Assembly (NCBI GenBank): GCA_964549785.1
Contig: CAZJXA010000031.1
Coordinates: 1 to 21,504, forward strand
Length of the DNA: 21,504 nt
Direction: 5' to 3'
DNA from: JBEIUO01 sp964549785
Lineage (GTDB): Bacteria; Planctomycetota; Phycisphaerae; Phycisphaerales; UBA1924
The translations under genes were made by a program, and so were the position numbers. The notes under the pieces are model-generated. The model saw only the letters and a list, made by a program, of their open reading frames with translations, made no database searches and was not told the DNA's origin. Positions 1-7,625 of the stretch are shown here, piece by piece (the stretch's first letter is position 1; every line of letters starts with the position of its first letter).

Positions 1-1
1 G

Positions 2-487
2 TCCTACTTCTTGCGGGCCAACACCAACGAAGTCTTCGGGAACGACGGCGTGCCGGTGCCGCGGGTCGCCCTTCTGCAGCCGGGGCGCTCCGAAACCTTC
101 AGCCTCTTCTTTGACACCCCGGGTGCTGAGTACATCCCCAATTCGTTCCAGCCGACATCGGGTGGCGGGGCAACCGACTTCACGATCCGAATCGCGACGG
201 CCGGCCTTCTCGATCTCGGCTCCATCAACGGCGACGAGTTCCGGATCGGCGGGCCCGACGGCTTCCAGCAGACACTGGCATTCGCACCCAATTCGCTCGT
301 CCTTGAAAGCAACATGGGCGGCACGGCGAGGTACTTGCTGCGGTATACGTTGACCCCGCCCGGCGGCACGTGGAACGCGGCCGACAATGGAACGTACCAA
401 ATCTTCAGCAATCCGGACAGTTTCGCCAGCCAGTCGGCCCAGCTCAACCTGGGGCGGCTGTTGTGGTCGGGATTCCTGTTCTTCTGA
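2..487 (+). CDS. C-terminal fragment of a secreted/surface protein with a beta-sandwich repeat domain (5' end outside window)
   Basis: The reading frame is already open at the left edge and gives 161 codons before TGA at 485-487, so only the C-terminus of a larger protein is here. The visible part looks like one all-beta domain. It has short alternating hydrophobic strands, a LDLGSINGDEFRIGGPDGF stretch (a DxxDIxVxGPxGF-like motif) and then a GGTWNAADNGTYQI motif. I recognise this pairing from extracellular beta-sandwich repeats of large surface proteins in planctomycetes and cyanobacteria; this comes from memory of the family, not a search. The tail ends in hydrophobic residues WSGFLFF, with no PEP-CTERM or LPXTG sorting motif and no long membrane helix. 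It converges on the minus-strand nucleotidyltransferase gene with 21 bp between stops. A TTG inside the frame at 11 is not a credible start. Substrate or function cannot be stated. Confidence 0.72.
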   Translation, partial: SYFLRANTNEVFGNDGVPVPRVALLQPGRSETFSLFFDTPGAEYIPNSFQPTSGGGATDFTIRIATAGLLDLGSINGDEFRIGGPDGFQQTLAFAPNSLVLESNMGGTARYLLRYTLTPPGGTWNAADNGTYQIFSNPDSFASQSAQLNLGRLLWSGFLFF

Positions 488-508
488 AGAAGCGGCGATG
501 TGCCCGGT

Positions 509-1066
509 TCAACCCTCGGGCGTATCGAGCAGTTGCTGGAGGCGAAGTGCCAATGTGGGCGCGAGACGTTGCGTGCATCCCTGATGGATCAGCCCAACTT
601 CGAGCATGTCGAGAAGGTGGACTTGATCCTTCCTTCGGAAAGACGTCAGTTTCATCCGCACGAGGGCCTCCAGCGCGACGACGTGGAAGGGACTGTCTCC
701 GACCTTTACTGACTCCGAGACATCCGGCGCGGGTGCTTCGTACTCCGGGCGCACCTTATCACCGGCGAAAATGATGTAGAGGGCGTCCCGAGCCTTGGCG
801 TCCGGGCCATCGAGAAACATTTCGATCCCCGCCGCGTGGCGGTGCACGAACCCCGCTCCCGCGAGCGCCGTCACCGCCAGCGCTAAATCACTACGGCACA
901 GGAGTACGTCCACGTCCTGGGTGTTCCGAACGGCGGCCACGTCGATCGTTGCCACCCACGCGGCGACGGCGTTTCCGACGACAATCGCGTAGGCGATGCC
1001 CGCGGCCTCGAGTGCCGCAGAGGCCCGCAGAAGCCGATCTCGCACACGCTCCACGCCGAGTGCCAT
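509..1066 (-). CDS. Nucleotidyltransferase-fold family protein
   Basis: A 185-residue protein starting at ATG 1066. It has the minimal nucleotidyltransferase signature: a VVGNAVAAW segment (residues 29-37) where the family has Gly-Gly/Gly-Ser, then RNTQDVDVLL (47-56), whose D51 and D53 would be the metal-binding acidic pair. A later VRMKLTSFRRKDQVHLLDML segment (136-155) matches the Lys/Arg-Lys-Asp helix common in AbiEii/DUF6036-like nucleotidyltransferases. These motifs suggest a small NTP-transferring or AMPylating enzyme, or an antitoxin-like relative; the substrate is unknown. No HEPN or other toxin-like partner lies beside it. It is downstream of fumC on the same strand with 121 bp between them, so cotranscription is uncertain. 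There is only a weak purine run directly before the ATG. The two genes flanking it are unrelated in function. Confidence 0.75.
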   Translation of the reverse strand: MALGVERVRDRLLRASAALEAAGIAYAIVVGNAVAAWVATIDVAAVRNTQDVDVLLCRSDLALAVTALAGAGFVHRHAAGIEMFLDGPDAKARDALYIIFAGDKVRPEYEAPAPDVSESVKVGDSPFHVVALEALVRMKLTSFRRKDQVHLLDMLEVGLIHQGCTQRLAPTLALRLQQLLDTPEG

Positions 1067-1130
1067 CCTTTTTCCAACAGGGTCATTTGAGGAGTGAGGG
1101 GAAGCACCGCCGACGATATTCGAAGGTTTT

Positions 1131-1170
1131 GGCGCACTCCGGCGGGAAAACCAGCATGAGCCGGCGTGCC
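1131..1170. terminator. Imperfect inverted repeat between fumC and the nucleotidyltransferase gene
   Basis: The arms GGCGCACTCCGGC (1131-1143) and GCCGGCGTGCC (1160-1170) pair with one mismatch and a two-base bulge around a 16-base loop. The repeat begins 17 bases after the fumC stop on the minus strand, the right place for a 3' hairpin. No T-tract follows on either strand, so it is not a canonical intrinsic terminator. It may be an RNA-stabilising hairpin or chance in GC-rich DNA. Confidence 0.25.
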
Positions 1171-1187
1171 CCGTGATTCATTTACCG

Positions 1188-2795
1188 TCAACCCCCCGCG
1201 CTGCCTTCACCACCCGGCAGGGTCATGCTCCAAGGATTGAGGTATTCGTCGATGGCTTCCTTGGTGATCTTTCTTCCGCCGATGTCCATCTGGCCCACCA
1301 CGGTTTCGTACGCGAGCTGGCGAACCGTCTTCCCTTGTTTGAAGGCGTCCTTGGCGAGGGCTGCGCTGGCGTCGTAGCCGATGACGGGGACCAGGCTCGT
1401 GCACATCGCGAGCGAACCCTCGATGAGGCTCTTGCAGCGTTCGACGTCGGGCCTGAGGCCGTCCAGCAGGTTCGTAGTGAACATGTCGCACCCGTTTGCA
1501 AGGAGGCGGATGCTGTCGAGCAGGGCGGCGGCCATCACCGGCATGGCGACGTTGAGGTCGAGCAGGCTGCCGATGCCGCCCATGCCTCCGGCCGTCACCG
1601 TGGCGTCGTTACCGATCACCTGACAGCAGACCATGATCAACGCCTCGCAGATCACGGGGTTCACCTTCCCTGGCATGATGGACGAACCCGGTTGCACGGC
1701 GGGGATGATGAGTTCCCCTAAGCCGCACCGCGGGCCGCTGCCAAGCCAGCGGATGTCGTTGGCGATCTTGCTCAGGCTCACCGCGATGGTCTTGAGCAGA
1801 CCGGACGCCTCGACGAAGGCGTCCTTGGCGTGCTGGGCCTCGAAATGGTTGGCGGCCTCCCGGAAGTGAATGCCGGTCGCCTTCGTGAGTTCCGCCGCGA
1901 CCATGCTCCCGAACTTTTCATGGCAGTTGATGCCGGTGCCGACCGCGGTGCCTCCGATCGCGAGCTCGCCCAGGGCGTGCAGCGCGTGATGCAGACGCTC
2001 CTGGGCGTGCCGCATCTGCGAGGCGTAGCCGCTGAACTCTTGCCCCAGCCGAATGGGCGTTGCGTCCTGCAGATGGGTCCGACCGATTTTGACGATCGTG
2101 TCCCATTCCTTGGCCTGCGAGTCAAGTTTTTCGGCCATCGCCGTGGCCGCGGGGAGCAGTTCGTGCTGGATCATGACCGCCGCGGCGATGTGCATGGCCG
2201 TTGGGAAAGTGTCGTTGCTCGACTGGCTCATGTTGACGTGGTCGTTGGGGTGAACGCCGCCCGCCGCGAGGTAGGCCTTATCCTTCGAGGAGCCGATCGG
2301 TGCGTTGCGGCGGAGGCAGATGATGTTGGCGATCACCTCGTTGGCGTTCATATTGGTGGAGGTGCCGCTGCCGGTCTGAAAGGTATCGACCGGGAAGTGG
2401 AACGCAATGGGGTCGTGAACGTCGGCGTTGCGGAACGCGGTGAGCCCATCCTTGATTTCGTTGCAGGCCGCCGTGATGGCCTCCGCGCGAGGTATATCGA
2501 GGCGGCCGAGTTTGAGGTTGGCGGTGGCGCAGGCCGACTTGAGCAGGGCGTAGGCGCGGATGACCGCCGCCGGGACGGGCCGGCCCGAAACCGGGAAGTT
2601 GAGGACGGCCCGCTGGGTGGACGCCCCATAGAGGGCGGCGACCGGAACCTGCATTTCGCCCATGGTGTCTTTTTCGAGCCGTGTGGCGGAGGCGTGTGAC
2701 CTCGCCGCCGGCACGGCGGAGGGGCCGGGGCCTTTCGACGAAGCGGACGGCTCGGTGACTGCGGGTGGAACCGTCTTGGAGGGGACTTTGGGCAT
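1188..2795 (-). CDS. fumC: Class II fumarate hydratase (fumarase C)
   Basis: Catalyses reversible hydration of fumarate to L-malate in the cytosolic TCA cycle, without an iron-sulfur cluster. The 535-residue protein shows the whole fumarase/aspartase superfamily pattern. It opens with TRLEKDTMGEMQVP near residues 38-51, followed by GSGTSTNMNANEVIAN (142-157) and HPNDHVNMSQSSNDTFPTA (182-200). GRTHLQDATP (238-247) holds catalytic His241, and the signature loop GSSIMPGKVNP (370-380) holds the catalytic Ser. Aspartase is the main alternative, but the GRTHLQDATP and ELAIGGTAVGTG segments and overall similarity favour FumC. Typical FumC is about 460-470 residues. The excess is mainly a Pro/Ser/Ala-rich N-terminal extension of about 37 residues before the conserved core. 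ATG 2795 is the first start in frame; no clear ribosome-binding site precedes it. It lies 75 bp downstream of murJ. Confidence 0.95.
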   Translation of the reverse strand: MPKVPSKTVPPAVTEPSASSKGPGPSAVPAARSHASATRLEKDTMGEMQVPVAALYGASTQRAVLNFPVSGRPVPAAVIRAYALLKSACATANLKLGRLDIPRAEAITAACNEIKDGLTAFRNADVHDPIAFHFPVDTFQTGSGTSTNMNANEVIANIICLRRNAPIGSSKDKAYLAAGGVHPNDHVNMSQSSNDTFPTAMHIAAAVMIQHELLPAATAMAEKLDSQAKEWDTIVKIGRTHLQDATPIRLGQEFSGYASQMRHAQERLHHALHALGELAIGGTAVGTGINCHEKFGSMVAAELTKATGIHFREAANHFEAQHAKDAFVEASGLLKTIAVSLSKIANDIRWLGSGPRCGLGELIIPAVQPGSSIMPGKVNPVICEALIMVCCQVIGNDATVTAGGMGGIGSLLDLNVAMPVMAAALLDSIRLLANGCDMFTTNLLDGLRPDVERCKSLIEGSLAMCTSLVPVIGYDASAALAKDAFKQGKTVRQLAYETVVGQMDIGGRKITKEAIDEYLNPWSMTLPGGEGSAGG

Positions 2796-2870
2796 ACCGA
2801 CAGTTTAGGAAGTTAGGCGGCCGGATGTGGAAAGCCATGCAAGCGGATCACCCCCCGTCCCGCCCGCGTC

Positions 2871-4622
2871 CTACTCGAAGGAGACCGCATCACCCGGCGG
2901 TCGTGCCCCCCTCGGTGCCCGCTCCCGGAGCCACCGGAACTCGGGCGACCGCATCGCGAGGGACAGAGTGCTGTACAGCACCGCACCCACGAATACGCAG
3001 GCGGTCAGACGTGCGGCCGTGCCGATCCACGTTTCGGGGACGGGGAGCCAACGGGCGACCGCCCACACGCCCAATCCCATGACCGCCGAAACGAGGATCG
3101 TTCGCAGACCCGCGGCCGCGGTCTCGCGGTCGACCAGCGGGGCAGCGATCAAGCGGGCACAAAGCACGAAGAGGACACCACACTGAACGGTCGCCGAGAT
3201 CGCGGTCGCCCAGGCGAGCCCGGCCTCGCGCAGCGGCCATATCAGGACGAAGTTCAGCGTGAGGTTGAGAACGACCATGCCGATCGCGACCCGCATGGGA
3301 GTGGTGGTGTCGCCCTTGGCGTAGAACGCGCGCGAGAACACGTGATTCAGCGAATATGCCCACACCGCCGGCGCAAAGCCCGCGAGCGCGGCGGCCATGC
3401 GTACCAATTGGGGTTCCGTGAACCCTTCCCACGCGGCCACGGACGTTTCCACGGCGGCAGCCGACTCGGCGGCACGTTCACTTCCGCCGAAGATGGTTCG
3501 GATCAGGTCATGCCGCACAATGAACAGCCCGATGCTCGCGGGAAGCCCGATGAAGAGTGAAAGCCGCAGCCCGCGTCGGAGGCCCAGCAGAAACGCCGCG
3601 GGGTCGGAGGCGGTGCGAGAGAGGAGCGGGAACACCGCCGTTGCGACCGCGATGCCGAAGACCCCCAAGGGGAACTGGTAGATTGTCTGGGCGTACGAAA
3701 TCACCGCGTTCGACGATTCATCGAGCGTGACCGCGCGGCCGAACATGGTGGGGCCGATGTACGTCGGCCACATGGCGATCAGCGTGTCGATCATGGTGTT
3801 GAGTTGCAGCGTGCCCAGGCCAATGACCACCGGGACGAACCGGCGCAGCACGGTGCGACCGCTGGAACCCGCCGCGCGAAAGGCCCGCGTCCACCGAACC
3901 CGGCCCCGCAGGGCCCAGAGGCACCAGACGATCTGCAGCCCGCTGGCCCCGACCGCCGCCCAGCCAACCGCGTATGTGCTGGACTCCGCGCCGACATGGA
4001 GGCCGATGCAGAGCAGCGCGGCCGCGATCTGGGCAAGGTTCAGCAGGACCGGCGCGGCGGCCGGCGGGCCGAACTTGCCATGAACTTGGAGCACGCCGCT
4101 GAGGATCGCCGTGAGGCATACCGCCGGCATCATCGGCAGCATCACCATCACCAGTTTCAACGACAACTCGCGTTCCGGATCGTTGCCGACGGTGATAATC
4201 GCGAGCAGCACGATCTCGAGCAGCAGCACGAGGGCCCCGGTAACCAGGCATAGCGCGTACACCACCATCGAGGCCAGTGCCTGGGCCGCGGAAGGATCGG
4301 ACTTCAGAACACGGGTGTATTCGGGCAAGAACGCCGCGGAGAGTGCTCCTTCGCCGAAGAGCCGGCGGAACAGGTTCGGGGCCGCGTAGGCGGCGCGGAA
4401 GGATGAACCGAGCAGGCCGCCGCCGAAGATTCGGGCGGTGATAATGTCGCGGGCCAGCCCGGAGAAGCGGGACAGCAGGGTGAGGCCCGAGATCACGCGG
4501 ACGGCGGCGGCCAGCGCGTGCGATGGCTCCGCGCTGTGGGAAGCGGCGGGCGCGGATGTCGCCTCCGTGCCGCCCGCAAGCCCGGTGTCGTTGGGGGCGT
4601 CGTGGGGCGTGGAAGGCTTCAC
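2871..4622 (-). CDS. murJ: MurJ/MviN-family lipid II flippase
   Basis: A 583-residue polytopic membrane protein of the MOP superfamily. The family flips undecaprenyl-linked peptidoglycan precursor (lipid II) to the outer face of the cytoplasmic membrane. Family-typical segments are SGLTLLSRFSGLARDI near residues 45-60, NLFRRLFGEGALSAAFLPEY near residues 83-102, QTIYQFPLGVFGIAVATAVFP in the middle, and RAFYAKGDTTTPM later. Many hydrophobic helices follow to the end. About 40 polar, Ala/Ser-rich residues precede the first helix. The start is GTG at 4622, which overlaps the VanZ stop as GTGA, implying translational coupling. Because exopolysaccharide genes lie upstream on the same strand and no Wzx is visible, a role flipping a different lipid-linked glycan is possible but not shown. 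Length is slightly above the usual ~510-530 because of the N-terminal extension and a variable loop. Confidence 0.93.
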   Translation of the reverse strand: MKPSTPHDAPNDTGLAGGTEATSAPAASHSAEPSHALAAAVRVISGLTLLSRFSGLARDIITARIFGGGLLGSSFRAAYAAPNLFRRLFGEGALSAAFLPEYTRVLKSDPSAAQALASMVVYALCLVTGALVLLLEIVLLAIITVGNDPERELSLKLVMVMLPMMPAVCLTAILSGVLQVHGKFGPPAAAPVLLNLAQIAAALLCIGLHVGAESSTYAVGWAAVGASGLQIVWCLWALRGRVRWTRAFRAAGSSGRTVLRRFVPVVIGLGTLQLNTMIDTLIAMWPTYIGPTMFGRAVTLDESSNAVISYAQTIYQFPLGVFGIAVATAVFPLLSRTASDPAAFLLGLRRGLRLSLFIGLPASIGLFIVRHDLIRTIFGGSERAAESAAAVETSVAAWEGFTEPQLVRMAAALAGFAPAVWAYSLNHVFSRAFYAKGDTTTPMRVAIGMVVLNLTLNFVLIWPLREAGLAWATAISATVQCGVLFVLCARLIAAPLVDRETAAAGLRTILVSAVMGLGVWAVARWLPVPETWIGTAARLTACVFVGAVLYSTLSLAMRSPEFRWLRERAPRGARPPGDAVSFE

Positions 4623-5056
4623 GTTTCCGCGGAGGCCGCCGTGGGGTACGTGTGCGGTCGACCGCGGGATCTCCCCAGCGCTGCGCGTCGGGCGATCAAC
4701 AGTGCCGCCACCGCGATGCCGATTCCCGCGATGTTGGCCGCCAGATCATCGATCCCCACCGCGCGATTGATGCCGGGAATCCCCTGCGTCAGTTCGTCAA
4801 AGACCGCGTAGACGATCGCGATTCCCGCCGTCCAACGGGTGTTCCGCCCGGAGAGCAGCGGCCCGGCCGGTCGGCAAACGGCCAGCAGCAGGGTCCAAAG
4901 GAAGAAGACGATGAGATGGATCAGCAGATCCGGACGCGGCACGCCGATCGCGATCGAAAGACGGGGCCAGTGCGTGAGCGCGAAAATAGTGCCCACGTAG
5001 CCGCCGAAGACGAACCACGCGAACGGCTCCCCCTTGCGGCGTGAAAGGTCGATCAC
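4619..5056 (-). CDS. VanZ-like family membrane protein
   Basis: A 145-residue protein with about four hydrophobic segments. VanZ-like hallmarks are THWP near residue 28, a DLLIHLIVFF helix, and the FDELTQGIPGINRAVGIDDLAAN region, in which the acidic residue, Gln, Arg and Asp-Asp-Leu-x-x-Asn pattern defines the family. VanZ proteins are associated with the envelope (VanZ itself gives low-level teicoplanin resistance), but the biochemical activity is not established. I chose GTG 5056 because its GTGA overlaps the upstream parA-like stop (5053-5055) and because longer readings run antiphase through the ParA coding sequence. The stop TGA (4619-4621) in turn overlaps the murJ GTG. The C-terminus ends in a short polar tail. 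The position between ParA and MurJ suggests a shared role in envelope biogenesis; this is inference. Confidence 0.86.
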   Translation of the reverse strand: MIDLSRRKGEPFAWFVFGGYVGTIFALTHWPRLSIAIGVPRPDLLIHLIVFFLWTLLLAVCRPAGPLLSGRNTRWTAGIAIVYAVFDELTQGIPGINRAVGIDDLAANIAGIGIAVAALLIARRAALGRSRGRPHTYPTAASAET

Positions 5057-5964
5057 GCTCTCACCACGGGGGCGGGGGCGGGCGTTGGCACGGGAGACGG
5101 TGAAGGCGTGTTGCCCGGGAGAACCTCGACCTCCACTCCCGCGCGTTTCCCGAGCATGGTGTCCCACTCCGCCAGCATGGTGTTGGCGAGTTCGGAATAG
5201 TCTTCGGCCCCCGGGGCCCACGAGGCGTACTCGAAGATCGTCTGGCCGAAGGAGGGAGCCTCGGCGAGTTTAATATTGCGGCGGATGGCCGGCCGCAGCA
5301 CCCGCGCGAAGCGCCACGGCCCCGGCGCGGCCCGGGCCTGCTCGAAGAACTGCTCCAGGTCGCGAACGACTTCGCGGCTGTGCGATGACGCATTGTCGTG
5401 CATGCAGAGGACGACCCCCGAGACCTTCAGCCTGGGGTTGACCGCGTGGCTGACGAGTCGGACGGTCTCGAGCAACTTGCCGACGCCTTGAAGGGCAAGG
5501 AAGTGGGCCTGCATCGGGATGATGACCTCGCGAGCCGCGGCCAGCCCGTTGAGTGTCAAGAGACCCAGCGAAGGCGGGCAATCCATCAGCACAAACTCGT
5601 AATCGCTCCCGACTACCGCGAGGGCCCTTTCCAGCCGCTTCTGCCGATCCGGGGCGGCCCCCAGTTCGATCTCGGCGGCGGCGAGATCGGTCTGCGCGGG
5701 CAGGAGGTCCAGATGTTCGCTGCGGGCGATGATGGCACGGCGTGGATCAAAGGACGGGTCGAGCAGGACGTCGTAAACCGAGCGTTCGACGGTGTTCGGA
5801 TCAACCCCCAGCGCGAGTGTGGCGTGCGACTGCGGGTCAAGGTCGATCACCAGTGTTTTGCGGCCGGCGCGGGCGAAAGCCGCGGCGAGATTGACCGTGG
5901 TGGTCGTCTTGCCGACGCCCCCCTTCTGGTTCATCAGGGCGATCAATCGGACGGGCTTGGGCAT
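5053..5964 (-). CDS. ParA/Soj-family ATPase without a ParB partner
   Basis: A 303-residue ATPase of the ParA/MinD deviant-Walker group. Visible motifs are NQKGGVGKTTTTVNLA (residues 12-27, with signature Lys14 and P-loop Lys19), VIDLDPQ (39-45, Walker A'), VLMDCPPSLG (125-134, Walker B) and FARVLRPAIRRNIKLAEAPS (219-238), which matches the ParA C-terminal consensus. The protein ends in a Pro-rich tail (about 286-300). Start ATG 5964 puts the P-loop at its usual N-terminal place; a GTG at 5997 would add 11 residues and has no better ribosome-binding site. Family members segregate DNA or position protein complexes by dimerising on DNA or membrane. No ParB or parS-like gene follows. The next gene is VanZ, overlapping by four bases, then MurJ, so a positioning role for envelope machinery is as plausible as chromosome segregation. 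Confidence 0.9.
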   Translation of the reverse strand: MPKPVRLIALMNQKGGVGKTTTTVNLAAAFARAGRKTLVIDLDPQSHATLALGVDPNTVERSVYDVLLDPSFDPRRAIIARSEHLDLLPAQTDLAAAEIELGAAPDRQKRLERALAVVGSDYEFVLMDCPPSLGLLTLNGLAAAREVIIPMQAHFLALQGVGKLLETVRLVSHAVNPRLKVSGVVLCMHDNASSHSREVVRDLEQFFEQARAAPGPWRFARVLRPAIRRNIKLAEAPSFGQTIFEYASWAPGAEDYSELANTMLAEWDTMLGKRAGVEVEVLPGNTPSPSPVPTPAPAPVVRA

Positions 5965-6012
5965 ATGGGTGAGAGTGTAACCCGCGCTTCCCACCACGCG
6001 GCGGGACGAAAT

Positions 6013-6118
6013 TCAGGAGTCGGCGGGCGCAGGGGCGGTGCCGAGAGGGGTTGACGGTTCCGCTGGCGAAGGCGCAGCGCCAAACCGTGCGGCCGCGGCG
6101 CGCGTGTCTCGACGCTGC
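6013..6118 (-). CDS. Probable 3' end of the phosphoglycosyl transferase gene beyond the gap
   Basis: Between the N run and the ParA start, one minus-strand frame reads an Ala/Pro/Arg-rich tail (ending TPLGTAPAPADS) to a TGA at 6013-6015, 48 bp before the ParA ATG. This resembles the low-complexity C-terminal tails of neighbouring proteins and would be a natural end for the interrupted transferase. The other frames run on into the ParA gene out of phase. The true gap length is unknown, so continuity and frame cannot be proven. Confidence 0.4.
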
Positions 6119-6218
6119 NNNNNNNNNNNNNNNNNNNNNNNNNNNNNNNNNNNNNNNNNNNNNNNNNNNNNNNNNNNNNNNNNNNNNNNNNNNNNNNNNN
6201 NNNNNNNNNNNNNNNNNN
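6119..6218. other. Assembly gap (100 N)
   Basis: Exactly 100 consecutive N. A round 100 is the usual placeholder for a scaffold join of unknown length, so the missing DNA may be shorter or longer. Any protein translated straight across it is artificial. Confidence 0.98.
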
Positions 6219-7612
6219 GCATCGAACCCGGCGGCCTGCTCCTCGATGACCTTCCTGCGGGCGATCTTGATAGCGGTGACGCCGATATAGGCCGCGAGGA
6301 TGAGGGCGATGACATAGGTGATGCGGGCCCGGCCGATGCTGATCCCGACCCCCAGCACCGCGAACGCGGCGGCCATGCCGTAGAGCGCCAAGACCGCGCC
6401 CTTGACACCCAGCGACCGCTTCAGCATGTGATGGAGGTGGTTGCTGTCGGCCGCCGAGATGCTCTTGCCCTCCATCTTTCGGCGGACGATCGCGAGCGCG
6501 GTGTCCATGATGGGCACGGCGTAGATGACCAGCCCCGCCACCACCAACTGCGTCTTGCCCGTATCGCCCAGCATGAGGATGATGACGCACGTCGTGAAGC
6601 CCAGCAGCAGCGAGCCGGCATCCCCTAGAAAAATGGTCGCGGGGTTGAAATTATGCGGCAGGAAGCCCAGACACGCCCCCAGCAAGGAAAGGCACAGGAC
6701 GATGCGCTGGGAATCGCGCGGGCCGTCGTCGGTGAGGGCCAAGGCGAGCGCGATCACGAGCAGCCCCGCCGCCGAGATGGCGTTGGTGCCGCTCAAAAGC
6801 CCGTCGAGCCCGTCGATGAGGTTGGACGCGTTGCACAGGCCCAGCACGCTGATGGCGATGAGCGCGGTGCCGATCCAATAGATGAGGTCGATGGGGACGG
6901 AATCGGCCCCCATGATCGATCCCGGCAGCGGGATCCGCAGAAGGATCGTCTGGACACCCTCGTAGAGCGTGGTCTCGGCCCCAAGACTCTTGGCGATCGG
7001 CACAAGAATTCCCGAGGCGAGTTTGACGCCGACGTTATCGACGGCCAGCGCCGCAGCGGCGATCAACTGTCCGCCGATCTTGACCCGCGGGCTGATACCT
7101 ATGACGTCGTCGATGAGGCCCGTGAACATGATGAGCGTCATGCCCAACAGGATCGAGACCGGAACCGGCTCGTGCGTGAGGCCGTCCACGAGGTGAGTCG
7201 AGGAGTGAAACTCGACCAAGCCGGGGATCTTCGTGGCCAGGTACGAATAGACGATCCCGGCCATCAGCCCGATGAAAACCGCGACGCCGCCCATGTAGGC
7301 GATGGGCATGCGATGCACCTTGCGGGGGTCGCTGGGGCGATCGATCACGCCGTTCTTCACGGCCAACCGCCGCATAATCGGTGTCGCCACGAGCGCCATC
7401 AAGAAGGCGACCACAAACACGCCGGCGTACCCCTGAAGAAGGGACGACTTGTCAACGATCGTGGTGCCCTCCATGCCAGCCGCTTTCGCGAGCGAGCCGG
7501 CCTTCGCCGAGAGAGCCGCGATCTCCTCCTGCATCGCCACGATTTGCGCAGCAACCTCGGGCTCGACGTTCGGGACGCTCGGGGCGGAGGATTGGAAGTC
7601 TTGGAAGTTCAT
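6219..7612 (-). CDS. WecA/MraY-family UDP-sugar:undecaprenyl-phosphate sugar-1-phosphate transferase (3' end lost in gap)
   Basis: A polyprenyl-phosphate phosphoglycosyl transferase that moves a sugar-1-phosphate from a UDP-sugar to undecaprenyl phosphate on the inner membrane, the first step in making a lipid-linked glycan. About 465 residues are readable from ATG 7612. Motifs in order: KVHRMPIAYMGG (98-109), GLIDD (165-169, catalytic Asp168/Asp169), NASNLIDGLDGL (261-272), PATIFLGDAGSL (324-335) and the His-rich HLHHMLKR (392-399) typical of the WecA/TagO branch. Around ten or more hydrophobic helices are visible. About 55 residues before the first helix include an Ala/Glu-rich stretch (about 18-46) likely to be helical or coiled coil, unusual for the family. 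It lies 13 bp after the epimerase stop with no obvious ribosome-binding site, as expected inside an operon. GlcNAc-1-P is the likely but unproven substrate. Confidence 0.9.
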
Positions 7613-7625
7613 GCTTGAGAGCGCG

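Noticed and set aside
440..487. PEP-CTERM-like sorting tail on the first protein
   Set aside because: No Pro-Glu-Pro-like motif, no full-length helix and no basic end; the hydrophobic WSGFLFF is too short.
1830..2699. 289-codon plus-strand frame
   Set aside because: Antisense shadow of fumC with Gly/Arg/Val-rich composition and no recognisable domain.
4619..5221. 200-codon reading of the VanZ gene
   Set aside because: The extra N-terminus is Arg/Gly-rich antiphase ParA sequence; GTG 5056 with GTGA overlap is a better start.
5837..7612. A 591-codon frame from the transferase through the N run into the ParA gene
   Set aside because: It translates the placeholder N bases and then reads ParA out of phase; the C-terminal part is an artefact.
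6653..7618. 321-codon plus-strand frame
   Set aside because: Antisense shadow of the phosphoglycosyl transferase, rich in Asp/Arg/His and without motifs.
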